NCBI GenBank assembly: GCA_002717185.1
Contig: PBDC01000039.1
Coordinates: forward strand, 1-51,290
Direction: 5' to 3'
DNA: 51,290 nt
Origin: Rhodospirillaceae bacterium
GTDB lineage: Bacteria; Pseudomonadota; Alphaproteobacteria; UBA8366; GCA-2717185
Of this stretch, positions 1 to 8,014 are shown in pieces (the stretch's first letter is position 1; each line of letters starts with the position of its first letter). The notes under the pieces are model-generated. The model made no database searches, was not told the origin of the DNA, and saw only the letters and a program-made list of their open reading frames with translations. A program made the translations under genes and the position numbers.

Positions 1-835
1 TATAGGCGTGGTTACGCCATGCACGGAATGTCCGCAGTTCACCCGCCAGTTCGATTAAATGCTGGTCGCGTTTAGAAATCTTATTCCAAGCGGCTTTGTT
101 AAATTCACACTCTTGTGTGGCACCCGGCTGATGCACGCCCGGGAAAATGATGTATTTCGCAATCTTGTGAAAACCAACCGGCTCATTAACCGAAGGCGAA
201 CTCCACTCCGTGGCATCGATAACGCCGCGCTCCAGCGCCGGATAGACTTCCGCGCCTGGCAGAATAACCGTTGTGGCGCCAAGGGAACCGCCCACCTCTG
301 CCCAAGCACCAGCCGTCCGCTGTTTCAGGCCTTTGTACTCAGCAAGATTGGTAACCTTGCGTTTGGAGTGCAGAAAGATTTCAGCTGGGAAGGTACCGCA
401 TGGGATCGACACAACGCCGAACTTTTCCATCCGATATTGTTTCCAAAGGTCAACGCCGCCAGCTTGGTATAGCCACAAGAAAAACTCTTCTTCCGTCAGG
501 CCTCCAACATAGCCACCAAAGATGACGGTGGTCTTATCAACGCCCCAATCGTAGCCCATCCAATTATGGCCAGCCTGGCCGACACCAGATTTAACAGAAT
601 CCGTCACCTTAAGGGCCTTACCCAGCGTGCCTGCCGGGAAAACCGTAATGTTAACGCGACCTTCCGTCAGATCTTTTACGACTGCTGCAAAAGACTTTGC
701 ATCTTCAAGAGGCTTGCCGCCGCCCCAAGGCGTCGCCATGCTCCAATTGGCTCCGGCGAGCGCCGAGCCGGCCATCGCCATCATACTCAGTCCGGCAGCC
801 GCGCCGACCGCCGTTTTGATTACAGTTTTTAGCAT
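1..835 (-). CDS. TRAP transporter solute-binding protein, DctP/TakP-like (3' end outside window)
   Basis: Periplasmic substrate-binding component of a TRAP uptake system; family members deliver organic or 2-oxo acids to a DctQM membrane pair. The ATG lies at 835–833 behind a GGAGG at 841–845. A signal peptide is clear: Lys-rich start, Ala/Gly/Met core, ALA cleavage site near residue 27. The mature part begins NWSMATPWGGG and later carries GAEVYPALERGVIDATEW, a typical DctP-family region. About 278 codons are open to the left edge and the C-terminus is missing; the family is usually about 330–370 residues. The membrane subunits, if adjacent, lie outside the window. It is divergent from the 1208 gene, so the repeats at 1068–1117 could control both. 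Family call is firm, ligand unknown. Confidence 0.9.
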   Translation of the reverse strand, partial: MLKTVIKTAVGAAAGLSMMAMAGSALAGANWSMATPWGGGKPLEDAKSFAAVVKDLTEGRVNITVFPAGTLGKALKVTDSVKSGVGQAGHNWMGYDWGVDKTTVIFGGYVGGLTEEEFFLWLYQAGGVDLWKQYRMEKFGVVSIPCGTFPAEIFLHSKRKVTNLAEYKGLKQRTAGAWAEVGGSLGATTVILPGAEVYPALERGVIDATEWSSPSVNEPVGFHKIAKYIIFPGVHQPGATQECEFNKAAWNKISKRDQHLIELAGELRTFRAWRNHAY

Positions 836-1207
836 TAGGTCCTCCCTGTTATGGACTAATTTGAAACCAAAGGTAGATCCTGGTGCCTCCACCTGATTTA
901 GGAAACTACTTGTAGGTCCACCTATACCCTTGGCCGCAAGTGTTCACCATTGCTGAAACTTGGTCAACCTTTCACACGAACACTATGGCTGCGGTCTTCT
1001 ACGCAACATTACTAAGCCATCCAAATCGTGTATCGATCGCTCTTCTCATTTTACTTGTCCGCACAATACAACTGACATATCAGAACGACAAGACAACTGA
1101 CACATCAGAACGAAAAGGCGAAAGAAGTTTAACCGTTCCTGGCAAATGCGATATCCAATCCCAAAACTATTACGCACCGATCCAACAACAATAAACATCG
1201 AGCCATC
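836..1207. promoter_or_regulatory. Divergent intergenic region between TRAP gene and the 1208 operon
   Basis: No convincing gene is present in these 372 bases. The notable content is the tandem repeat at 1068–1117, listed separately. The region must hold the start signals for the leftward TRAP gene and probably for the rightward three-gene unit. I could not assign a confident -35/-10 pair by eye. Confidence 0.5.
1068..1117. repeat. Two tandem 25-bp repeats, each with a CTGA-N4-TCAG palindrome (operator-like)
   Basis: Unit 1 (1068–1092) and unit 2 (1093–1117) match at 23 of 25 positions and are directly abutted. Each contains a dyad with CTGA and TCAG arms: CTGACATATCAG at 1072–1083 and CTGACACATCAG at 1097–1108. 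A 25-bp period is a little over two helical turns, so both dyads face nearly the same side of the DNA. This is the arrangement expected for cooperative dimer binding by a GntR- or MarR-type regulator. That reading is inference, since no regulator gene lies in the window. Confidence 0.6.
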
Positions 1208-2941
1208 ATGAATGGTCCTTCTACCCAAGCCGCAAGCAGTGCTAGCGATAGGGGTGCCGCTGAGGTACCGGCGCGTCGAGCACCGGCAATCGTCTCGACA
1301 CCGGAAGGGTTGAGCGCCGTAAAAGCGTCACGACTGTCTTTTCTGCGAATTCTCATTCAACGAATGACAACCGAGCGATGGCGTATCACACGATCCCGTT
1401 TCGATCTCGACGAACGCGGGCGTGGCCTGGCTGTCTACTACATCGATACAGGAGGACTACCGCTTCATTTTGTCGTTTTCTCAAACGAGTTGGAGGAAGC
1501 AGACCGAACCGACAGGATCATAGCCAACCGGTACGATGGCGAGGCGTTTTTGTGCTTTGGAAATCTGACACCGGACCGCATCGACGCTCAGCGTACCCAA
1601 TTCGCGGATTTCCTATATGGCAGGGCAGATATCGAGACTTTGGGATGGACCCGCGTCAACCGCAGCGAGCGCATGTTCAATGTCGTCGTCGAGGCGCTAG
1701 CTGCCGGTCGGCAACCGGATATTAATCGTGTAGTCGATGCCGGGTATCTTCTACGCAACAACGGCTATTGGGGTAACGGTCGGCATGGCTCGACGAGCTT
1801 TAAGGGCATTCCCGAAGGCGAAGCTATTTCGTTGCCCTATCATGCAGACCTACTCACTCTCTATCTCTGGCGCACCTTCAGCCACGATCTGGTAGAGCAT
1901 ATTGCTACCACACGAAGTGCATGCGCCGTTTCACTCCATCCCGCCTTGAAACGGTTTATCGGCGTCGGCAACGCATCAGGGCTTGGCCTGATCCCTTTCG
2001 TAATCCGCCATCCACACCGGATACATAATTGGTGCGCAATTCGGGAAAATGTCATCGCTCATACCAAGATGAGAACAGAAATGGCCGATAGCCCCCATGC
2101 CAGCCGACTTCGATCCATCTTAGATCGCGCGATCGCATATTTTAGCGAAGGAATACAGGTGCGCGCCGGTATTTTTGCGGGTAGCGAACAGCTCGTTTTG
2201 GATTTGCGGCGCATCGCACAACAGCTGTCTGACATGCGGAAGCAGTGGCCTGCATTACCCTGGCTGTCACTCTGTGATTGGGCGGCATCTCACACCCATG
2301 CGGAGGCGCTTGAGACCCTCCACTCCGCATTGATCGAAATCTATCCGGACCTTTGCGGCTCGGCACAAGCACAGATGGTCGAAAGCATCTCCGGAACGAC
2401 CGACTTGGATCCGTCACAGACGGCTGGAAACTTGAAAAACGCCATGGAGAAACGTTACGCTTGGGCACTGTCACTTAATCTGGGTGCGCCGGAGGCGCGC
2501 CGCCACTTCTGGTATCTTTCGGAAGATAATTTGGAACCGCGACATGGCGTCCGCGACAACGATCCAAAGGAAGAATTTGAGACATTTGTCGACGTAGCAG
2601 GCGCCGTTCAACAACTATATAGAGCAGTAAAAACTGCACCGCCCGATCAGACCATCGATCGTATCCTGTTCGACCAACCTGAACTTCGTTTTTCCATCGA
2701 ACGCGTTCAGGGCACCGCAGGGTTCCCGTATGGTGAGGTTCGCGCCAATATTTTGGCGCCTGAGTTCCAACCCTGCCACCTGATACGGTTTCTGTTGGCG
2801 GTGTATGGCATGGAGAAGCTTGATCCGCAGTCGCATCTTTGGGTGCGCGGGACGTTCTTGCAAGGTGCCCCTCTGCCCGAGGACATCGCAGCAGGCGACG
2901 AAGGCGACTGGATCTATCCTCTTCGACCAGTGTTGAACTGA
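1208..2941 (+). CDS. Uncharacterised 577-residue protein, first gene of the SABATH module
   Basis: I do not recognise the family. The protein is soluble: no signal peptide and no membrane span. The first ~40 residues are low-complexity Ala/Ser-rich. A region near residues 190–290 has conserved-looking features, including NNGYWGNGRHGS, VGNASGLGLIPFVIRHP and a HNW motif; the C-terminal third includes FSIERVQGTAGFPYGEVRAN. The rich His/Trp/Asn/Gly motifs suggest an enzyme, but no cofactor-binding signature is visible. The ATG has only weak Shine–Dalgarno support (GAG a few bases upstream). Its stop overlaps the ATG of the next gene (TGATG at 2939–2943), implying translational coupling. Together with the two following genes it forms an apparent operon behind the tandem operators. 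Confidence 0.75.
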   Translation: MNGPSTQAASSASDRGAAEVPARRAPAIVSTPEGLSAVKASRLSFLRILIQRMTTERWRITRSRFDLDERGRGLAVYYIDTGGLPLHFVVFSNELEEADRTDRIIANRYDGEAFLCFGNLTPDRIDAQRTQFADFLYGRADIETLGWTRVNRSERMFNVVVEALAAGRQPDINRVVDAGYLLRNNGYWGNGRHGSTSFKGIPEGEAISLPYHADLLTLYLWRTFSHDLVEHIATTRSACAVSLHPALKRFIGVGNASGLGLIPFVIRHPHRIHNWCAIRENVIAHTKMRTEMADSPHASRLRSILDRAIAYFSEGIQVRAGIFAGSEQLVLDLRRIAQQLSDMRKQWPALPWLSLCDWAASHTHAEALETLHSALIEIYPDLCGSAQAQMVESISGTTDLDPSQTAGNLKNAMEKRYAWALSLNLGAPEARRHFWYLSEDNLEPRHGVRDNDPKEEFETFVDVAGAVQQLYRAVKTAPPDQTIDRILFDQPELRFSIERVQGTAGFPYGEVRANILAPEFQPCHLIRFLLAVYGMEKLDPQSHLWVRGTFLQGAPLPEDIAAGDEGDWIYPLRPVLN

Positions 2942-3714
2942 TGCGTATTTCGCACATGGAGACCGCGTTCTGGTACGGCTGCGCCCTTCGGGTCGCAGGC
3001 ATTTCGGCTGGCGCCATACACGCAGCCACCCGCATGATGCAATGGACAGACCTCCGCTACGGGTTCTCAGTATCCTACTTCGAGCGCTCACGATCAGCGC
3101 TGAATACGGATACCGCGCAGCTACGTTTATTGGACGAACACACCATCGACGCCGGCGGGCTGACCAGTTTGATCGTTGGGCCAATACTACTAGACCGGGC
3201 AACGGTACTCGCAAAAACCAATGGCCGCACAACTATTAGAGGACGGGATGTTGGCAACTGCGGTTGGCTCGGACACATCGCCGAGTTGGCGACCCGAAGA
3301 GGGTTCGCGGCCACCCTGTCGTTTAGCACCGAGGGAGAGGATGCCGGCATACTCTCTGACATTTACAGCAAAGCGCGAACAATGGTTGGTTTTCCGGGCG
3401 AGGAGGCCCCCTGGTGGATTGAAACCAATGTCGCCTATAGCGACTTCGTAGACAAGAAAATTCAAACTGAACCTGGCATGATTTTAACCCTTGTGAACCC
3501 AGCCCACGATCCGGCGCACACCGAAGCGGTACGCCGATCAGCGGATGAACTTGGTCTGACGATGATCACACCGGATACGCTTGCGGAATCTGACCACCTT
3601 AGGATACGCGAAGGCTGGGACGCCGATGACGCTGAATGGCGGTCGCTCGCCGAATTTAGCTTCGGCGTCTTGGCGGAAAGCACCGAGCAATCACTTAGAA
3701 GCGCTGGAGCTTGA
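2941..3714 (+). CDS. Uncharacterised protein, possibly DUF3726-like
   Basis: A 257-residue protein. I place the start at the ATG overlapping the upstream stop (TGATG); an in-frame extension to 2839 lies wholly inside the previous gene and is rejected. The N-terminus (AGISAGAIHAATRM, TDLRY) faintly resembles the start of the malate/L-lactate dehydrogenase-2 fold. The C-terminus, with LAESTEQSLRSAGA, resembles the Thr-Glu-x-Ser…Gly-Ala-Gly ending I associate with DUF3726 proteins. Both resemblances are from memory and weak. No signal peptide or membrane segment is seen. Co-translation with the 577-residue protein suggests the two products act together, perhaps as subunits. Function unknown. Confidence 0.7.
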   Translation: MRISHMETAFWYGCALRVAGISAGAIHAATRMMQWTDLRYGFSVSYFERSRSALNTDTAQLRLLDEHTIDAGGLTSLIVGPILLDRATVLAKTNGRTTIRGRDVGNCGWLGHIAELATRRGFAATLSFSTEGEDAGILSDIYSKARTMVGFPGEEAPWWIETNVAYSDFVDKKIQTEPGMILTLVNPAHDPAHTEAVRRSADELGLTMITPDTLAESDHLRIREGWDADDAEWRSLAEFSFGVLAESTEQSLRSAGA

Positions 3715-3744
3715 CGCGGCGACAATCAACAGTTGGGAGACAAA

Positions 3745-4851
3745 ATGAACGACAAAGCAGCGACTGCCAGCGATATCCGCATGAAAGGCAGTGGTTATTA
3801 TTCGCTGGCGACGACCGGCGCAAAGATTGTCATTGATGGCGCGATCCCCCTAATTCGTGGTGCTCTGGAGGCCATGGACATCAAAGATGATGGCACCGTA
3901 TTTGCGATGGCCGACATGGGCTGCGCCGACGGCGGCACCTCAATTGACATGGTCGATCAAGCCTTAAAATTTGTGCGCGAAAGAGCACCGTCGCGACCGC
4001 TGACAATGACCTATACTGACCTGCCACGAAATGATTTTAGCCAAGTCTTTCAAAACGTACACGACCTGACCGACCTACCCGGTTACGCGCCAAACATCGA
4101 TAACCTTTACGTCTACGCCTCTGGAACATCATTCCATCAGCGCATCTTCCCTTATAATTCTCTGCACTTCGGCTTTTCAGCAACCGCGTCGCATTACATC
4201 AGCGAACGGCCGGGTCCAATCACCAACCATGTGCACATGGTTGGTGCCGAAGGAACGGAGTTGACCGCCTACACCGAACAGGGTCGCGCCGACTGGGAAC
4301 GCATTCTCAATTGCCGCGCGGCGGAGTTGGTCACCGGCGGTCGGCTCGTACTGCTGAATTTCTGCCGCGACGAGGAAGGCCGTTATCTCGGAGGCACAAA
4401 AGGCGTAAACATGTTCCACACCTTCGACCGGCTGTGGCGTGAGATGGCCGACGACGGCGCAATTACTATGTCGGAGTATGAGGCTACGGTCTTCCCTCAA
4501 TATTACCGTAACATAGCGGAGTGCAGCGCACCGCTGGTTGATACCAGCAACCCAGTTCACAAAGCTGGGCTCCGCCTTGACCATATCGAAACAAGGGTGG
4601 TCGACTGTCCCTACCGGGTCGACTACCAACGGCATGGCGATGCAACTAAATTCGCCCGGGAGTACATCCCAACACTCCGGTCCTGGAGCGAAAGCGTCTT
4701 CTTCACCGGCCTGTCCACGGACCGGCCGTTGGAAGAGCGCACTGAACTAATCGACCACTACTTCGATGCCTATGAGGCCTTCGTGCGTGAAAATCCCGCC
4801 GACCAGGGCATGGACTACGTGCACACCTATATGGTGATGCACAAGGAATAG
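3745..4851 (+). CDS. SABATH-family (Methyltransf_7-like) SAM-dependent carboxyl methyltransferase
   Basis: Predicted to methylate the carboxyl group of a small acid using S-adenosylmethionine, as plant salicylate/jasmonate methyltransferases do. Family landmarks appear in order: MKGSGYY near residues 13–19 (plant MxGGxGxxSY), the SAM-binding DMGCADGG near 57–64, TDLPRNDF near 91–98 (plant LNDLPxNDF), and GTSFHQRIFP near 127–136, followed by a Leu-His-Phe…His-Tyr-Ile-Ser stretch like the plant LHWLS region. Its 368 residues match the family. The ATG at 3745 is chosen because GGGAGA lies just upstream; a TTG at 3733 would precede that site. It starts 30 bp after the preceding stop. Bacterial SABATH enzymes are much less studied than plant ones; the substrate is unknown. 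Confidence 0.85.
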   Translation: MNDKAATASDIRMKGSGYYSLATTGAKIVIDGAIPLIRGALEAMDIKDDGTVFAMADMGCADGGTSIDMVDQALKFVRERAPSRPLTMTYTDLPRNDFSQVFQNVHDLTDLPGYAPNIDNLYVYASGTSFHQRIFPYNSLHFGFSATASHYISERPGPITNHVHMVGAEGTELTAYTEQGRADWERILNCRAAELVTGGRLVLLNFCRDEEGRYLGGTKGVNMFHTFDRLWREMADDGAITMSEYEATVFPQYYRNIAECSAPLVDTSNPVHKAGLRLDHIETRVVDCPYRVDYQRHGDATKFAREYIPTLRSWSESVFFTGLSTDRPLEERTELIDHYFDAYEAFVRENPADQGMDYVHTYMVMHKE

Positions 4852-4858
4852 ACGCGGC

Positions 4859-5728
4859 TCAGCCGGCGGCAATCTTCTCTGCCACGCGTACTGTGCGGTA
4901 CATAGTTCGCAGAACTGGCTTTTCGATCAGTTTGTTATCGAGCACGACCAGGCCACTGTCCCCCTCCTCAAAGGCGGCGATAACCCGACGGGCATGGGCA
5001 ACAGCCTCCTCTGATGGGCTGAAAATCGCATTCAACGGCGCGATTTGCTTGGGATGGATGGACCCTTTACCAGTGAACCCGAGTTCTTCCGCAAGTTGCG
5101 CCTCGCGTGCCATCCCATCCATATCATTGAGATCAAGATAAGGAACGTCGATCACATCAAGACCCGCGCCAGCAGCAGCATGCACGACGCGCGAGCGCGC
5201 GTATAGCAAAGTCTCCCACTTGTTTGCCGCGCGCAGTTCCGCTGCCATATCTACGCCACCGAAGAACATAGCATCTATCCGGCGGCTCGACTGGGCAATG
5301 TCGTACGCCGCTTCCAATCCTGCGTTGGTCTCAATGATGACATGCAAACGGGTTGGCATGTCGTGTTCTGTGAGCAATTCGTCGAGGGCCTTCACTTCAT
5401 CCGGTGAGACGACCTTGGGCAGCATCAACGCCGGCGGCGGCACCGGGCTAACGACGGCTGCTTGCACATCTGCCATGCCGTCGATCGTGCGCAGGCAATT
5501 GATCCGAATGATACGTTCGACACCATCCTTTGCTTGCGACAACTCGAACAGTTTCATCGTCCTTTCGCGCGCATCCTGCTTGTGCTTCGGAGCGATCGCA
5601 TCTTCAAGGTCGATACAGACAATATCGGCTCCAGTCGCCAATGCTTTGGGAAACATTTCCGGGCTGACGCCGGGCATAAAAATAAAGCTGCGGCGCGGTT
5701 GGAATTCTTCGTTTTCCATATGTTTCAT
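4859..5728 (-). CDS. HpcH/HpaI aldolase / citrate lyase beta-like CoA-ester lyase
   Basis: CitE-like TIM-barrel enzyme expected to cleave or hydrolyse a 3-hydroxyacyl-CoA such as a malyl- or citramalyl-type ester, with Mg2+. Seen: the RRSFIFMPG start typical of the family, CIDLEDAI near residue 40 (acidic metal/substrate loop), LPKVVS, IIETNAG, FGGVDMAAEL and the late GKGSIHPKQ motif. About 289 residues, the usual length. The start is uncertain: ATG at 5728, ATG at 5719 with better spacing from the upstream AGG, or TTG at 5767. It is convergent with the SABATH gene, ending 8 bp from it, and lies downstream of the acyl-CoA dehydrogenase on the same strand, which fits a CoA-thioester pathway. 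Confidence 0.85.
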   Translation of the reverse strand: MKHMENEEFQPRRSFIFMPGVSPEMFPKALATGADIVCIDLEDAIAPKHKQDARERTMKLFELSQAKDGVERIIRINCLRTIDGMADVQAAVVSPVPPPALMLPKVVSPDEVKALDELLTEHDMPTRLHVIIETNAGLEAAYDIAQSSRRIDAMFFGGVDMAAELRAANKWETLLYARSRVVHAAAGAGLDVIDVPYLDLNDMDGMAREAQLAEELGFTGKGSIHPKQIAPLNAIFSPSEEAVAHARRVIAAFEEGDSGLVVLDNKLIEKPVLRTMYRTVRVAEKIAAG

Positions 5729-5799
5729 ATCCTGTGGCGTTAGGCAAAACCCAGACTTATCGATCAAACCGTAACCGTCTTCGACCGTTTTGCGATTTA

Positions 5800-6999
5800 T
5801 TAAAGGCCCAAGACTGCCTTAGCGATGACGTTCCGTTGGATTTCGTTAGAGCCACCATAGATCGACGCAGCACGACGCAGCAGCCTTTCGCTCATAAGCC
5901 CCACACTATGCTCAGGTCCAACAGGTGGCTCGTTCGCATACGGTCGCACCATGCTGGCATCATAAGGCAGTGCGTAAAATCCCATCGCTTCGACGAGCAA
6001 CTCGTTCAATTCCTGCTCGATCACCGTACCGCTAATTTTTAGTGTCGAAGATTCCGATCCGGGGTTCCCGCCGCCAGCCAGCGCCGACATCATCCGCAGA
6101 TTGGTAATTTCAAGTGCTGAAAGCGAGACCTCAACCTTGGAAATGCGCGACTTGAACGCGTGATCGTCTAGTAGTGATCCACCTTCGGCCCGCTCGATCT
6201 CCGCAATCTGTTTCAGCTTTTTCACCTTTTGCTTTGACTTGCCCACGCCGGCAATCCCAGTCCGTTCGTGTCCGAGCAGGAACTTGGCGTAAGTCCAGCC
6301 CTTGTTCTCGTCCCCAATGCGGTTCTCTACCGGCACCCGCACATCGTCAAAAAACACTTCATTCAAGTAGTGACCGCCATCCATGGAAATAATCGGCTTT
6401 ACTGTCAGACCCTTGGACCGCATATCGATCAACAAAAAGGTGATGCCCTCTTGCTTCTTTACGTCCGGATCGGTCCGGGTGAGGCAAAAAATCATGTCCG
6501 CCTTGTGCGCTTGCGAGGTCCAGATCTTTTGCCCGTTGACGACATATTCATCGCCGTCGAGCACAGCGCGGGTCTGCAACGATGCCAAATCCGACCCCGA
6601 GCCAGGCTCTGAATAACCCTGACACCAGAGCTCGTCACCGGAGAGAATATTTGTCAGGTAACGATCCTTCTGCGCCGAAGTACCGAAGGTATAAATCACT
6701 GGCCCGACCATGGTGATACCGAAACCGCTAATCCGCGGCGCGTCATTGGCACTGTATTCCTCTTCGAAGATATGGCGCTTAGTGACCGACCAACCCGTGC
6801 CCCCGTATTCCACTGGCCAGGCCGGCGCGATCCAGCCGCGCTTGTAAAGCGCTTTGTGCCAAGCGACCATATCGGACTTTGAGACATACGACGGTGTGCG
6901 CCGCACGACCTCACGCACCGTCTCTGGCAGGTTTTCCTTGAAGAAAGCGCGCACTTCCTGGCGGAACGCCAGATCTTCGCGGTTAAACAACATATCCAT
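5800..6999 (-). CDS. Acyl-CoA dehydrogenase family protein
   Basis: FAD-dependent alpha,beta-dehydrogenation of an acyl-CoA, passing electrons to ETF. Domain order is normal: helical N-domain, beta-domain with YSEPGSGSDLA and GQKIWTSQAH, then the C-terminal helical domain ending YGGSNEIQRN followed by AKAVLGL. The 399 residues are complete. The ATG at 6999 follows GGGGA with about 7 nt spacing. It is similar in style to the large-subunit class often used for unusual or aromatic-derived acyl-CoAs; that is inference. It lies between the CitE-like gene and three tandem dioxygenase genes on the same strand. No small-subunit partner is present. Confidence 0.9.
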   Translation of the reverse strand: MDMLFNREDLAFRQEVRAFFKENLPETVREVVRRTPSYVSKSDMVAWHKALYKRGWIAPAWPVEYGGTGWSVTKRHIFEEEYSANDAPRISGFGITMVGPVIYTFGTSAQKDRYLTNILSGDELWCQGYSEPGSGSDLASLQTRAVLDGDEYVVNGQKIWTSQAHKADMIFCLTRTDPDVKKQEGITFLLIDMRSKGLTVKPIISMDGGHYLNEVFFDDVRVPVENRIGDENKGWTYAKFLLGHERTGIAGVGKSKQKVKKLKQIAEIERAEGGSLLDDHAFKSRISKVEVSLSALEITNLRMMSALAGGGNPGSESSTLKISGTVIEQELNELLVEAMGFYALPYDASMVRPYANEPPVGPEHSVGLMSERLLRRAASIYGGSNEIQRNVIAKAVLGL

Positions 7000-7044
7000 A
7001 AAGTCGTCCCCTTCGGGTTCGGTCAGATCGTGTCTAAGAAGACT

Positions 7045-7998
7045 TCACTCGGCAGCGTAGGCAAGGATTGGCTGGCCAAGCAATGGATTGGATTCCAGTC
7101 CATTGACACCGACCGGCACATCGCCGACCAGGGTTACGCGGTAGAGCTGTCTGTCGGCATCGATCTGGAAGATATCCGAAGGCGCCAGATGACAGGTCGC
7201 GCGGTTGTCCCAGAAAGCAATATCACCGGCCTTCCAGCGAAAGCGCACTGTGTATTCCTGACGCACCGCATGCTCCCAAAGAAGCTCTAGCAATTGTTCG
7301 CTCTCGCGTGGGTTCAAGCCAACAACGTGTTTCAAGAAGGAAGGACTTACATAGAGTGCCCGCTCCCCGGTCTCCGGATGAACACGGACGAGCGGATGTT
7401 CGCTCTCCTGACCACGCGTCCGCAGCATCTCATTGTACTCTTCTGAGGACTCTGCACTTTGGGGCGGCGCGAACTTGTGTACGCCCCGCAGCGTGTCAAC
7501 GAAGCCCCGGAGCGTTTCCGACAGGCCGTTATAGGCCGCCACCAAGTTGGTGAACTGCGTATCGCCGCCATAGGGAGGGATGTTAACTCCCCGCAAGATC
7601 GACGCCGCCGGCGGATTTATCGCCGCAGTTATATCAGCATGCCAGCCGGTCCAAGGCTTCTCCATCTTCGCACCCGTCTTATATCGGTTCGCCTTGCGAT
7701 GCTTGGCGATGGAGTAGATCTCTGGATAGCGGTCAACATTTCCAAACACCGCATGCCCAATGGTCAGTTCGCCGAACTGTCGAGCAAACGCGAGATGCTG
7801 CTCGTGGTCGAGAGGCTGATTGTGAAAAAAGATGACTTTCCATTTCAGCAGCGCCGCTCGGATCTCTTTTACCGCCTGAGTGGAGAGAGGTTTGGTCAAA
7901 TCGACGCCGCCGATTTCCGCGCCGATATGGATCGTGACCGGATTGATCTCTATCTCTTTCGGAGCCTCGGCCAGTTCGAATGCTGCAATGTTACTCAT
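7045..7998 (-). CDS. TauD/TfdA-type Fe(II)/2-oxoglutarate dioxygenase, copy 1
   Basis: Hydroxylates its substrate with O2 and 2-oxoglutarate, giving succinate and CO2. The facial triad is intact: H120 and D122 in GWHADIT and distal H270 in CHLAPSD; the 2-oxoglutarate-binding Arg is in RQLYRVTL near 283–287. Length 317 residues. I start at ATG 7998, behind a strong GGAGGAGG; a longer frame to 8073 precedes this site and is rejected. It is the third gene transcribed in a tandem set of three close paralogues, so the set probably arose by local duplication. Substrate unknown; family members act on taurine, aryloxyacids, alkyl sulfates and others. Confidence 0.9.
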   Translation of the reverse strand: MSNIAAFELAEAPKEIEINPVTIHIGAEIGGVDLTKPLSTQAVKEIRAALLKWKVIFFHNQPLDHEQHLAFARQFGELTIGHAVFGNVDRYPEIYSIAKHRKANRYKTGAKMEKPWTGWHADITAAINPPAASILRGVNIPPYGGDTQFTNLVAAYNGLSETLRGFVDTLRGVHKFAPPQSAESSEEYNEMLRTRGQESEHPLVRVHPETGERALYVSPSFLKHVVGLNPRESEQLLELLWEHAVRQEYTVRFRWKAGDIAFWDNRATCHLAPSDIFQIDADRQLYRVTLVGDVPVGVNGLESNPLLGQPILAYAAE

Positions 7999-8014
7999 CT
8001 CTTTGATCCTCCTC

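Noticed and set aside
2839..2940. In-frame extension of the second module gene
   Set aside because: Lies entirely within the preceding gene and is Arg/Ser-rich in the way of an off-frame translation; the TGATG overlap at 2939–2943 is a better start.
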